DNA of 64,000 bases, taken from positions 1,697,421 to 1,761,420 of the forward strand of contig JAVFKD010000015.1 in the NCBI GenBank assembly GCA_036429605.1, given 5' to 3'. The position numbers were made by a program, and so were the translations under genes. This document shows positions 11,207 through 22,891 of this stretch, piece after piece. Source of the DNA: Cladobotryum mycophilum. Lineage: Eukaryota > Ascomycota > Sordariomycetes > Hypocreales > Hypocreaceae. Position 1 is the first letter of the stretch. Each line of letters starts with the position of its first letter. Below the pieces are notes generated by a model. The model saw only the letters and a program-made list of their open reading frames with translations, had not been told where the DNA came from and made no database searches.

Positions 11207-13303
11207 GAAGTCAACGCTATGAGAGTTTAGGAAAATCCATCTCGAGTTGAGGTTTTGGGAACTTTGAAAAGGGAGACTACACAGGTTAAAAAGAAAGTCT
11301 ATCGTTGCAGTATTTGACGTGCTTCGGGAGGTGCCTTTGCGTGTTGCTCGTGCATGATTAGTGATAGCGGAAACTAGGATGTGGGCCTCGTAGTGTGATG
11401 AGCAACATCAATGCCCAGATGTAGCTGATTCTGCCATCTCTTTATGTGTACGAGAGGCATGGGGGATCATCTCTTGTGCGTTATTCAGTGGCCGTGAAGC
11501 CCCCAATTCGACTGGATAGATGCAAATCACGCCAACACGGCGGTATAAAACGAAAGAGAATCATGCATCTTTCGGTACAGACTTTGATAGGCACAAAGGG
11601 AAACAAGGTGCTGGTCATATCTTTTGTGTTTTCAGTTGAGGTAATCAGGTCCAACAAACGGCCAAGTTCCGGACTATGAGCAGGGGGGGCATTATGGATA
11701 TTGCCAGTAACTGGGGAAGACACGGCTCGGAAGAACGTGTAAGTCTTGGTTACCAAATGCCTCGTGTGCCCCCCCTTCCCGGTCATGGGAATCACTTGAA
11801 TGGTCGACCTAGGACATGCCGTTGACTGCTCATTTTCCATGTTGGCCAGGGCCGGCCTAGACCTTATTTCAGTTGGTCACTGTCTCGGAGCTGTTACATC
11901 AGGCCGGAGATTGATAAACCCAACAGGCTCTTACTAAACCAAGTCTCGAAATTGCCATTCGGTATGTACAAGCATATCATGATACGTAGGTGCGTCTTTG
12001 GTTGGAATTACCTCTGGCCAGTTCGATGGTATGTCCTTGCAGCCACCAAATTCCCTTGTGATGATGACGGGCATGAATGAATCATGCCTGACGGATGTCG
12101 AACCGGCACGGCCCGGTTTTCAGGCTTGTGAAATATGTAATCGCTAAAGAACAGGAATGGAATTACAGTCATGCAAACGTCGGATTCAGACGTGTCGTTT
12201 TTTTGAAGTCGGCGATGCTCATGCGGCTGGAACGGTTCGCTTGGCACTTGTCGTCATTGATCTCTCATCGAATTGTCAGTCAGGTCAAGACATCCATGGT
12301 CGTATTCGGTGTTGTTTCAAATCATCTGCAATCTTCATATCCCAACGACTTGCCCACCATCCCACTTTTTGATCTACATGATCCGCATAACTTAATTTTT
12401 ACGGATATTGCTATAATGAGGTAATGCAACTATAGCCGTTGGTTGGTTGAATCTGCCTTCCCAACGCAAACTCACCTCGGTATCCCAATTCCCGCATCGT
12501 ATTTCGCCGTTCAAACTCACCGATTCTCCAGGGGCGGGCTGCACGCTTAGACCCAGTTCCCAACGTGCAGATGCAGGCATCAGTTGCATGTACAGGAGGA
12601 AAAGAGAGAGAGAGAGAGACAGTGAGAGAGAAAGAAAAAAACCACCAATGCTACAACACCAAAAAAGAGTAGCTCATGCTGCTCGCGGTTACATGCTAAG
12701 AAACCAGCCCGCTGCCAACACTAACCCTACCTCGCCATAGCCTGATGCAATCTTCACTAGACTTGGGCTAATATGATCCAGTACGATGACGCAGAATGGG
12801 AAGGACAAGAGAGGATGAGAAAAAATTTTCCCCCTTCAAGTCTTGTTCGTCTTTTTGTTAGCCGACGTGAAATTGCAACATTCATGTCTTACCGCGAAGG
12901 GAAGAGGGGGCTGCTTAGGAACTTTGTCTCATCAGACCTTGGACAAAACACGATACAAAAATGGCTTGTGGCACTTTGCTCCGCGTCACCGTTTTCCCTT
13001 TGGGCTGAGCTAGCGGAGGGAAACGAGGCGGCGCTGGTTGAATCTTCCGAGGCACCCACCCCCCTTCTCCCATTTCCTTCATGGAGCCATGGAGCCAGGG
13101 GAGAGCCATGGGCAAAATAAAAGAACCACGGTTGCCCACCGATGCTGTTCCCGTTTCTCTCTTGGTTTCCACACAGAGCAGACAGACTATACTAGCCCTT
13201 TGCTTGCTTGGAATATACCCTGAGGGAGCATCTCTGAGCCGAAGAAAAAACGATCTCTCGTACTTGAATTTTGCAAAAAGAAAAAAGAAAGAAAGACTTC
13301 ATT
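11207..13303. other. intergenic, 2.1 kb, no supported gene
   Basis: Contains a G7 run (11683-11689) and a (GA)n microsatellite (~12605-12630). The last few hundred bases are the promoter of the downstream dioxygenase. The open frames present are short and without protein-like composition. Confidence 0.5.
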
Positions 13304-13507
13304 GAGGGCTATCCTGAGCCATACCAAACTCAAACATCCTGATTTTCTTTTCTACAGAGAGCTATCCTGAGCTACTCTTTCAAACTCCTGATAGGGCGCT
13401 ATCCTGAGCTGTCCCTTTAACATTCCTGACAGAGAGCTATCCTGAGCTACTCTTACCAAAAATCCTGATAGAGGGCTATCCTGAGCCACTCTCACTGACT
13501 CCTGAAC
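13304..13507 (+). repeat. five-copy hairpin repeat in the leader of the dioxygenase gene
   Basis: Five units with core GCTATCCTGAGC; the GCTAT starts are at 13308, 13361, 13398, 13436 and 13475, spaced 53, 37, 38 and 39 bases. Each core can fold as a 4-bp stem with loop ATCCTG. Stem arms are GGCT/AGCC in copies 1 and 5 and AGCT/AGCT in copies 2 and 4, so both arms change together. Copy 3 (CGCT/AGCT) keeps three pairs. Each unit also ends with a second CCTGA word (for example TCCTGATAG). The array ends 66 bases before the ATG at 13573, so it is probably transcribed as 5' UTR. It could instead be a cluster of protein-binding sites on DNA. Confidence 0.75.
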
Positions 13508-13572
13508 ATAAAGATTTCTTGAAAAACACCCAAAATAGAAGAGCTTCTTTGCTTCTTTTTGAACTTCTCAAC

Positions 13573-13771
13573 ATGTCTTCTCTCAGATCAACGCAGCGAG
13601 CAGTGCGTGCCTCCGCAACTTTGCTTCGTCCTACTCCTGCCTTTTGTCGCAGCCACCAGCGCGTTTTCCATGAGTCTAGCAAGGCCAAGGCTGTCGAGGC
13701 CATTGCCACTCAGACGCCTCAACACCAGACGCCACCTCCGCCCCCTTCCTTTATGGATCAACAGCATTTCT

Positions 13772-13804
<33 letters not shown>

Positions 13805-14775
13805 GACAGCAATTGACGGAGCCTTTCCCCCAACTGGAAGGATTTACTCAACTTAACATCAAGGAACAGGTCCACAAGTCCGAATTCTACGAGACCGTCG
13901 CCAAGATTATGAAGATTCGCCAAAAGTATGTCCGGGACCGTTCGGTTTTCGTCGAATCCGAGGAGATGGTTCCCCTAATGCTCGGTCTCGGCGCCAAGGA
14001 AGAAGACATCCCCAAGCTCCAGGTTGTCAGCGAGAACCTGTACCATGATCCCACCCTGCCCTTCCGCCGGTCACGCAACTGCCGCTTCTGCATCGACTTT
14101 GATACCAACTCTGTGCGCCGCCTAGAGTTCCAGCCCTTTGCCCTGTCCGTTGAAGAGGACTTTAAGCGCTATGACTCTGGCAAGATCCGTCGCTTCGACG
14201 AGATCCAGAATGAGCTGCAGCTCAACTCCGTCTTCCAGGCCCTGCTTGTCTTCAAGTCCATGATCCTCCACGGCATGACCATTGCCCACCGCCCCAAGCT
14301 CGAGTACGAGGTGAATAAGTGGGTGTGCACCCTGTTCAATCTTCGTACGTTTACCAACAAGGACATCCTCGGGGAGCCTGCTCTCGAGGGCGTCCACGCT
14401 GATGGCGTTGACCACACCATGACCACGTACCTTGGTAGCAACAACATGAGGGCCGACAGCGCTGCCACGTATATGCACTCAATGGACGAGAAGACCGGCA
14501 TCCGCTTCGAGGAGATGAACCCCATGCACCTGCTGTCCCGTGTTCAGCACAAGAGCTTCCTTGATACACTGTTGATTGTTGACCACGAGCGCAAGCACAG
14601 CCTGTCGCCCGTGTTTCCCATCGACAAGACTAAGGAAGCCACGCGAGACATGCTCATCTTCTTCACCCGTAAGCCGGTCGAGAAGACCCACATCTCCGGG
14701 AACATCGACTCGCTCAAGCCCCACAAGGAATTGCCCATGGAGGTGCCCATTTTCGTCCCCGGATCCCGCAACTAG
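13573..14775 (+). CDS. 2-oxoglutarate/Fe(II)-dependent dioxygenase family protein, predicted mitochondrial
   Basis: Single exon of 400 residues. The ATG at 13573 is the first in frame; the frame upstream opens only with TTG. The N-terminal ~35 residues are Arg/Ser/Thr/Ala-rich without acids (SLRSTQRAVRASATLLR), typical of a mitochondrial presequence. Pro-rich and CAG-encoded poly-Gln stretches follow (residues ~55-80). The catalytic part carries H275-x-D277 in EGVHADGVDHT and a distal H342 in DHERKHSLSPV with a D/R/H/P arrangement. This fits the 2OG-Fe dioxygenase family that includes bacterial isoleucine hydroxylase (PF10014 type). The substrate is unknown; an amino acid or similar small molecule is a family-based inference. 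The hairpin repeat directly upstream suggests control at the RNA or promoter level. Confidence 0.75.
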
Positions 14776-16888
14776 ACGAACGGACGGGCAAAAAAAAAAC
14801 CACCCTTTCAAACTGGAGGGGCTCCCGGGTATTGAAATCACGTCATCTTTGTCTGAAATGGGAGGGTGTGTGTACCGGTATGTTGTTGCACTACACCCTT
14901 GCCCCCTAGCCAAAAGGGAGTTGACACGGCGTGAGCAATGAAGGGAGGGGGAGAGGGAAGAACGTTTTTGCGTCGCCATCATTGAACTTGCTAAGATTGT
15001 AATGATGAAACTGAACTGGGATGGCACAGCGATGTTTGTTTTATTCTTTATTTTTGGGCATTTTTCGTTGTCGATTTTATATGAACATATTGGGCGTTTC
15101 TTTGGGAGGATATAAAAAGAGGGTTCTTCTGCTCCTTCCCTTTTTTGTGAATTAATTCACACGATAATATAGGGTCGGCCTTTTTGCATTTGGCCGTTTT
15201 CTTCAACCCCCTTTTTCTCTTTTTACTTGACAGGTTATGATAAGTTGCCGTCATACCATGCCTTATCAAAGCCCCCTGACCAAAAATGAACTTGTAACGT
15301 TCTTTTTTTTTTTGTGGGAGCGAGTGTTTGAATGAAGCAACCACGCAGAAAATGAGCCAATTGGCTCTCAATTTTGAATAAACATGCTTTACTGTCCATG
15401 TGCAAATTTCACAGAGGAATTTTTAACAGGGACGGAGAGAGAGAAGCAGAGCAATGGAGATCCTCGAGACGTGGGCATGGCAGAGACCCTGAATGCTTAT
15501 GTAACCAACTTGAGCTCTCAGACCCTCCCCGGAGGAGGTGGGGGGTGAAACAATATTGGACACAGACAAGGTTCGTTCAAAAATGCTCGTTTGTCTTTGA
15601 TGCAGAAAATGCCCCCGAGAAAGAGAAAGAGGAAAAAGAAAGGAAAGAAAAAAAGCAGGAGGGGTTATATGCATATGCACGTTTTGTCTACCTACATATT
15701 CATATATCCAGAACGGCGTCCTGTGTTGAACGAGTTCAAAAAGGTTTGTTCGAGTGAAACGCAACCAACCAACGAAGTGTTTGATCGGGGGTTGTCTGCA
15801 ATTTTGGGTGACCCGGCTAAAAGCCACGCGGGAAAGCCTAGCACGTCATGAGAGAAAAGTTAAATTACCGATTTACTACATTTACATGTGAAACATGAAA
15901 TGGTGTAAACAGTTGAAATAAATAAAGGGGGAGGGATGCGATAAACCTGTAATCTTCCATGTTTGATGAGACATGACGAAGACGGAAATGAGGCTGAAAA
16001 ACAGAGACAAGACATGAAAGTTTACGTTGCTCTTGGAAGGTGGAAAACGCTGGCCGAATACGGGAACCATCATCAAAGCAGCAAGACGATGAAAGAAACA
16101 TATGCTCCGTACTATGAATGAAAATGGCACCCATGTTGTAAGGGCTTGGATCGGGTTTTTGAATCAAGTTTTTGAATTGTATTGATGCTCTTATACGTGA
16201 TATTCGACGACGTCAACATTCTTGGAGACATGGCATCAGATTAGCCACCGTCTCGCCAAGTATGATTTTTTTATATCTTACAAGCACTCCAAAATACGTT
16301 CCCGTCGGTTAACGACAGGAGGGGGACAGCGCAGGATCAAGTTCGGAGCAGACCATTGGGTCGATTCATTAGCCAATTTCCGGCATGGGACCTCTGCGGC
16401 AACTTCCGCCACTTTGAATCATCTCTGGCTTGCGATTTGGAAGGTTCTGCTTCCTTTACCCTACAGAATATCATCTTTTGCTGGTAGTGTGCCGACGGGT
16501 GGAACTCCTCCCGCTCATTATGCCCCATTATGCCAATTGAAGAGAGAAAGGCGGCCTAGATTTTGTGACCGTTCTCAATGATGGCTAATGACTCGGGCTT
16601 TTTGAGTCGGGGCCCTCACTGCAGTCAGGTGCCCCCATTTCGTGAAGAAATTGGGATATGTACTCTGTGACAGCCTAGGAATCCCCTCTCGATCATGATA
16701 AGAGGCAAGGCCGACGCACTTCACAAGGAAGACCTTACAATCACACCTTTGCTGTTTTATGCGTCTGGCCTCGGGTTGCCGTGAACGCTCAAGGCCCGCT
16801 CAAGCATGTGTGTATAGAATGATCACATCGCCTTGTGAACGAGGGGTTGGGTTGAGTTGTCTATAATTTCAGTGACCTTGATGCCCTC
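14776..16888. other. intergenic, 2.1 kb, no supported gene
   Basis: 3' flank of the dioxygenase gene, AT-rich. Open frames at 15374-15851 and 15865-16167 are short, Lys/Phe/Ser-rich translations without recognisable domains. Confidence 0.5.
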
Positions 16889-17572
16889 TCACTTCTTCCG
16901 TTGATCTTTAAATAATTCGGTCCAATGCTTTGCGGGCCAGTTTGGGTCATTCGCTTGGCGGCGAATCGGAGAAGAAGCGTTGGGCTTTTTAGCATTCGCA
17001 GTCGTCTTCTTCACGCCCGCAAATCTCTTGCTCACACTGGCACCGGTCGTCCAATGCAAAGCACTAAGCATCTCTCCCGCATCCTTGCCCTGCTTCGTGG
17101 TCGTTTTGGGCTTTCCCGGGGCGTCGTTGTAGATCCGGAAGGCCTCCTGGAAGGTCTGGAGGATGCGAGAGACGCCGGCGGGCGCCATGCCAAACTCGAA
17201 TGCCGCCTGCTTCTGGGTGCACTCGTGGGCCAGGACGTAAAGGTAGACGAGAAACTTTTGCTCCATGGTCTGGCGCCTGGTGTCTGGGACGGTCGTGTGC
17301 CGGCGAAGCCAGCGGACGAGCTCGTAAAAGTCTTCCTTGTTGAGGCGAAAGGTTTCCTCAAAGGTCCTGTCGGTTACCCCGAGGAAGCCTTCGGCTGCAG
17401 AGGCCAGGTCGAAGGACTCAACGGACGAGTCACTGTCGGGCTCAAGCGGCCTCTGAAGACGCCTTTGGAGGTACTTCAGTTACTCAAGGACGACAAATTC
17501 CATCATGCCGTCAACGAGCATCTCTTCTTCGATGATGGAGTGATGAATGGCCTGCTGGTAAGCCTCATTCAT
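16889..17572 (-). pseudogene. Harbinger/PIF-type transposase N-terminal helix-turn-helix remnant
   Basis: In one minus-strand frame an ATG at 17572 (NEAYQQAIHHSI) runs 30 codons to a TAA at 17482-17480. The same frame then continues without stop to 16889. The continuation has the layout of the helix-turn-helix module in front of Harbinger/PIF DDE nucleases: an opening helix (FRLNKEDFYELVRWL), a Gln/Lys helix (MEQKFLVYLYVLAH), then AAFEFGMAPAGVSRILQTF as the recognition unit. After residue ~150 only a Lys/Thr-rich tail follows. No DDE catalytic domain is visible here or nearby. It is either a dead transposon fragment or a host protein derived from one with a damaged N-terminus. The first ATG after the stop (17266) would begin inside the domain. 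Confidence 0.5.
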
Positions 17573-19055
17573 GATGGCTACGACGAATGGCGATTTGGGT
17601 TGAGATGATGATACCCGGTAGAGGTCCCCCTTAATTGGCATGCGAATACATCAAATTGATCACAGAGCAAAGAATAGGAAACAGGGATCTCAATTGAGGA
17701 TCACGATACGCGAGGCGCGGCGAGGTTGGATAATGGAAAGATGGACGACGACGACGACGACGATGGGGAGAAAAGTGGCTTCTCGTTAAATTAACCGACG
17801 CCAGACTAAAAACGGTTTATCTCGTAGTGGTGGTGGTGGTGGTGGTGGGGTCAAGCGATTCATTGGCAAGTGCGAATGACATCCATGGCGATGATGCTGC
17901 GGACGCCTTCTAGAATACATGCAACATGCCTACACATTACATATTACCTAGGTAAACTACCCATTATGAATATCTTACCGAGTCCGATACCGCTTCCCTT
18001 GGGATTGATGTCTTCTTACACGATAGCAGGGCTCAATTAGCAGGTCAAAGAGATGTATCGGATTCGGCAATGCCAGCATGACGAGGCCCCCCACGACGGC
18101 TTACTCGTGTACTCGTACCATCCAACCTCATTCACCTGGTTGTGTAGTTGGTCCAAAGAGTTTTCATATAGCATCACCTGACTTGAACTGTTCTGTCCTT
18201 ACAAATGTCATATGATATACTAGATATCTCATTATATGCCTTTTTAGAGGACATGATGATTGGGGAGATGGATACAGCTGGGGCATTCGTATACCAAGCT
18301 CAGGCCCCTAACAACTCGATGGAATACACTGAACATGTCCAACCAAGGACAATGTAAACAGAGATGGATGGAGCCATCTGTTTAAATGATGCCTTTCTTT
18401 TCCATCTCACTACGTTCGGATAATTTTTGCATGAGAAACCATTCACGTACCAAGCAAATGAAGTTCTCCTAGCACCTCTGGCTGTTCTCAGGACCTTATT
18501 ATAAAAATACCGGTGCCCATTTCCATCATATCCATAGGATCAAACATGTTCGGTTCATCAACCCACCGATGAACCACCCAATGTAGAGGGCCCTTCCACT
18601 AGAGGGAAGAGGGGGAGGCAACCCCACGCAAGCTCAATTGGGGTCTGGTCTGGTGGCTTGAAACCCCACCAAAGAAAAATTACCCCGCCAAAAGAAAAAG
18701 TTGAATGGACGGATCAATTGACCATTCATTGACCTTGTCTTGTCCGTCCCCCAAAACTTCAGTGGCCCACCCGTCAACAGCTGGCGACCACCCTTGGATA
18801 ACGACCAGCCTGCCTTCAGGCTCTTTCACTTCAACAAAAAAGCAGAATTTTCTTTCTGTCTGCCGTAATCGCAATAAGGAAAAATTCTCTTCCCTCTTCA
18901 TTCTTCTTCTTCTTTTTCCTTCTTCTTTACAAAACAACAACACCACATTGCTTAAGAATTTCGCTGCCTCTCTCTACCAACTACACTCATCTTGCTACTC
19001 CATTCTCACGACTTTTGCTTCACGTCTTTCTCTCTCTCTCTCTTTCTTCCTCAAA
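17573..19055. other. intergenic with two trinucleotide microsatellites
   Basis: Holds (GAC)n at ~17745-17765 and (GTG)n at ~17827-17848. A pyrimidine-rich leader ((TC)n, ~19028-19045) lies directly before the dehydrogenase ATG and is probably its core promoter or 5' UTR. No gene seen. Confidence 0.5.
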
Positions 19056-20417
19056 ATGAGCTCTAAACCCAAGGTTCTCCTTCTCGGAAAAATTGACCAG
19101 TAAGTCGTCTTCCAACACGCTCTCACAATATTCCACCCACTTCTCATTTCATATGACTCTCTTTCCCTCACTATCCGAAAAACAAAAGAAATCTTGCGAC
19201 TCCCTTCCCTCACTCTCCCGCAATGGCTTTTGCTGACAACAAGTTTTGCCAAACCCTTGCAGCGCTCACAATGCCTGGTCAACCATCTCCGATATCGCTG
19301 AGGTCGTCACTCCCAAGGCCACCAACCGAGACGACTTTATTGCTGAGTGCAAGGCCGGTGGCCTGGATGGTGTCAGCGTCGCTTACCGGACCTTTGACTC
19401 GGTTGATATTACCGGCAAGATTGACGGCGAGCTCCTCGATGCTCTGCCCAAGAGCTTGAAGTTCCTCTGCCACAATGGTAAGTGACCCTCAAAACGATAT
19501 CCGTGAGCGTATTTGCGCCGGTATGAAATAAAAGTGAGATGACTAAATTTCATCATGCTTTTTTCAGGCGCTGGCTACGACCAGATTGATGTCCGTGCCT
19601 GCAGCGACCATGACGTCCGCGTCTCCAACACCCCTACCGCCGTCGACGATGCCACCGCTGATATCAACATCTGGCTCATGATCGGTGCCCTCCGAAACCT
19701 CACTGTTGGAATGAACGCCCTCCGAGCCGGTGACTGGCGCGGCAAGGCCCTCCCCGCCCTCGGCCACGACCCCCAGGGCAAGATCCTCGGCATTCTGGGC
19801 ATGGGCGGTATCGGCCGCAACATGGCCAACAAGGCCCGCGCCTTTGGCATGAAGATTCGCTACCACAACCGCACTCAACTGAGCCCCGAGCTAGAGGAAG
19901 GAGCCGAGTACGTCAGCTTTGAGACTCTCCTCAAGGAGAGTGATGTCCTGAGCTTGAACCTGCCCCTAAATGTAAGTTACCCTCCAACTATGAACTCCTA
20001 TAGCAAGACAACGACTTGCCGACTTTGTACGTTACGAATGATTGGTTTTCTAACTTCATTTTTCAGCCCTCCACCCGACACACCATTGCTGCTCCCCAAT
20101 TCGCTCAGATGAAGCGCGGCATTGTCATCGTCAACACCGCCCGCGGTGCCGTCATGAACGAGGCCGCCCTCGTCGACGCCCTCGAGTCAGGCCAAGTCTC
20201 CACCGTCGGCCTCGACGTCTACGAAAAGGAGCCCGAGATCCACCCCGGCCTCGTCTCCAACCCCAACGTCCTCCTCGTCCCCCACATGGGCACCTGGACC
20301 GTCGAGACACAGACCAAGATGGAGGAGTGGGCCATCAGCAACGTCCGCATGGCCGTCTCCGAGGGGAAGCTCAAGAGCATCGTTCCCGAGCAAAAGGCTC
20401 TGGCTTCAAAAATCTAG
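19056..20417 (+). CDS. NAD(P)-dependent D-2-hydroxyacid dehydrogenase
   Basis: Four exons, 19056-19099, 19263-19477, 19568-19971 and 20067-20417, join in frame to 337 residues. The first exon is only 44 bases and the ATG follows a pyrimidine-rich leader. The nucleotide-binding glycine motif GILGMGGIGRNMA lies at ~170. The catalytic set is visible: Arg in VNTARGAVMNE (~245), Glu in DVYEKEPEIHPGL (~275) and the His-containing PHMGTWTVETQ (~297). The family reduces 2-keto acids such as glyoxylate, hydroxypyruvate or aromatic keto acids to D-hydroxy acids, and fungal members of this shape are often annotated as D-mandelate dehydrogenase-like. Probably cytosolic. The exact substrate cannot be read from sequence. 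Confidence 0.9.
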
Positions 20418-21417
20418 TGTGTCTGCATCGGTAGATGGGGAGCTTTACCCGAGATACGCTTTATTGAATTTGGCGTTTTCTTTTTTCTTTTTTCTTTTTT
20501 CTCCTTCTTCGGTTCTACAAGTGTAAAGGCACTTGAAATAGGATAATGGTATCCAACCATTGGGACTACGGATGAAGAAGACATATGTGTAGCTTTTCTT
20601 TTTTTGGTCAATTTTTTGGTCCAGAAGTTGGGACTAGATAATGGCGGTTGGATTGGCTTCTACTGAACTAGATTAGATTTCTAGAGAGCAATACCTGTGC
20701 ATAGAGAGGCAATTAAATACATGACAATTCCCCAACCATGGGCCATCTAATGTGAATGTGTGGCTTCTGTAACTGTTTTTCTGGTAAACATGCAAGGGAG
20801 AATAGTGCATAGAATAATAGAAAATATACAATGGAACATCCGGATACAAGAAGCAGATAATCAGAAAATTGGATACCACAAGAGGTCAGAATATCTTTAC
20901 ATGGAGACATAGACTACATATCTTTCGGCTTGAACCAAGAATTCATGATGTCTAGTGTCTTGTGCTGCTGCTACGTACCATATAGAAATCAATTTACATC
21001 ATCACACTTCCAAACAGGCTAATTAGTATAGATTAATATTTATTCATCTATGCCAGGCCGCGGTTGACGGGCCTTATTTAACTATGGGTACGCCTCGTCT
21101 CGCAAGGTCGACCGTGTTCATCAATCATTGTGTAGCAGAAGAAACCCGACGACGCCATTTTGTTGAAAAAGCCAAAATCTTTTGCCAGCTACCGCCCGCC
21201 CCAGCGAGAACCCATTTGTTTAAACCTCGAACCAAAAAAAGAACCATTTATACCCCTATGGAGCCTTTCTACCTAAGCCCATATGCCCAGCCAGTTGATG
21301 ATGCTGTTGAAATCAAATCACAGATTTTTGCCCATTGTCCGTCTCCGAGAACTCGGAGAAAATATCGTCACGCGTAGGAATCCAGTTGAAGGACCCTTGG
21401 GTATCACATAAATACGC
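20418..21417. other. convergent intergenic region, no supported gene
   Basis: Lies between the 3' ends of the dehydrogenase (+) and S-adenosylhomocysteine hydrolase (-). AT-rich, with T-runs near 20475-20505 typical of a fungal 3' flank. Confidence 0.5.
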
Positions 21418-22891
21418 TTAGTAGCGGTAGCTAATAGAACAGTTAGTGTTTGTGTCATGCCAAGTAAAGGGGAGCAGAGTATGCTTACATCTCAGCCTTG
21501 TAGGGACCCTCGGTAGGGAGACCGAGGTACTCAGCCTGAACGGGGGTAAGGGTGGTCAACTCGACGTTGACGTGGTCAAGGTGGAGCTTGGCGACCTCCT
21601 CATCCAAGATCTTGGGGAGAACGTAGACGCCAACATCGAGCTTGCCAGTCTTGCCGAACTCGACGTACTTCTTGGCCCACTCCTCATCACTGGCCTTGTA
21701 CAGAGCAATCTGGGCAAGGACCTGGTTGGTGAAGGAGCAGGACATGACGAAGGAAGAGTGGCCAGTGGCACAGCCAAGGTTGACCAGACGACCCTCAGCA
21801 AGGAGGATGATGTGACGGCCGTTGTGCATGAGGAAGCGGTCGACCTGGGGCTTGATGTTCTGGACAGACTTGGCGTTGGCCTTCAACCAGGCAACGTCAA
21901 TCTCGATATCGAAGTGACCAATGTCTAATGCACACGTTAGATTGGAATGATTTCACACAAGGGAAAGTGTCAATGGGAGGGGCAACATACTGCAAACAAT
22001 GGCGTCGTTGGGCATGGCCTCGAAGTGAGCACCAGTGAGAATGTCACGGCAACCAGTGGTGGTGACGAAGATCTGACCAACAGCGGCGGCCTTCTCCATG
22101 GTGGTGACCTGGTAGCCGGCCATGGCAGCCTGGAGGGCGTTGATGGGGTCAATCTCAGTGACGAGGACGCGGGCACCCATGCCGTGGAGAGCCATGGCGC
22201 AACCCTTGCCGACATCACCGAAACCAGCGACGACAGCAATCTTGCCAGCAATCATGACATCGGTAGCACGCTTGATACCGTCAATGAGGGACTCACGGCA
22301 ACCGTAAAGGTTGTCGAACTTGGACTTGGTAACGCTGTCGTTGACGTTGATGGCAGGGACGAGGAGCTTGCCGTCCTTGAGCATGCGGTAAAGGTGGTGG
22401 ACACCAGTGGTGGTCTCCTCAGAGACACCGAAGCAGTCCTTGAGCTGCTCGGGGTACTTGGAGTGGACGAGAGAGGTCAAGTCACCACCATCGTCGAGGA
22501 TGAGGTTGAGCTTCTTGCCATCCTTGAAGGCAATGAGCTGCTGCTCGAGGCACCAGTTGTACTCCTCCTCGGTCTCGCCCTTCCAGGCGAAGACGGGGAC
22601 ACCAGCAGCGGCAATGGCAGCGGCGGCGTGGTCCTGAGTGGAGAAGATGTTGCAGCTGGTCCAGGTGACCTCAGCGCCGAGGGCAGTGAGGGTCTCGATG
22701 AGGACAGCGGTCTGGATGGTCATGTGCAAGCAACCGGCAATTCGGGCACCGTCAAGAGGCTTGTCGGCGGCGTACTTCTTGCGGATGGCCATGAGACCGG
22801 GCATCTCATTCTCAGCGAGCTCGATCTCCTTGCGGCCAAAGGCAGCGAGGGACAGGTCAGCGACCTTGAAGGTGTGGGCGGGGGCAGACAT
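21418..22891 (-). CDS. S-adenosylhomocysteine hydrolase (adenosylhomocysteinase)
   Basis: Catalyses reversible, NAD-dependent hydrolysis of S-adenosylhomocysteine to adenosine and homocysteine, keeping methyltransferases free of product inhibition; cytosolic, usually tetrameric. Exons 22891-21991, 21924-21489 and 21430-21418 give 449 residues, the usual length. Diagnostic segments: MPGLMAIRKKY near the N-terminus, substrate-site CLHMTIQTAVL and CNIFSTQDHAAAA, the CRESLIDGIKRATD block, and NAD motif GFGDVGKGCA (~residue 225). The last exon is only 13 bases (one base plus TAC CGC TAC TAA), restoring the conserved C-terminal YRY after GPYKAEI. In known structures the Lys and Tyr of this tail reach the NAD of a neighbouring subunit; both are present, split by intron 2. 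A purine-rich block (plus strand) upstream of the start marks a pyrimidine-rich leader. Confidence 0.97.

Noticed and set aside
16925..17608. 227-codon plus-strand frame
   Set aside because: Lies opposite the Harbinger-like helix-turn-helix, which has real motifs; this frame shows none.
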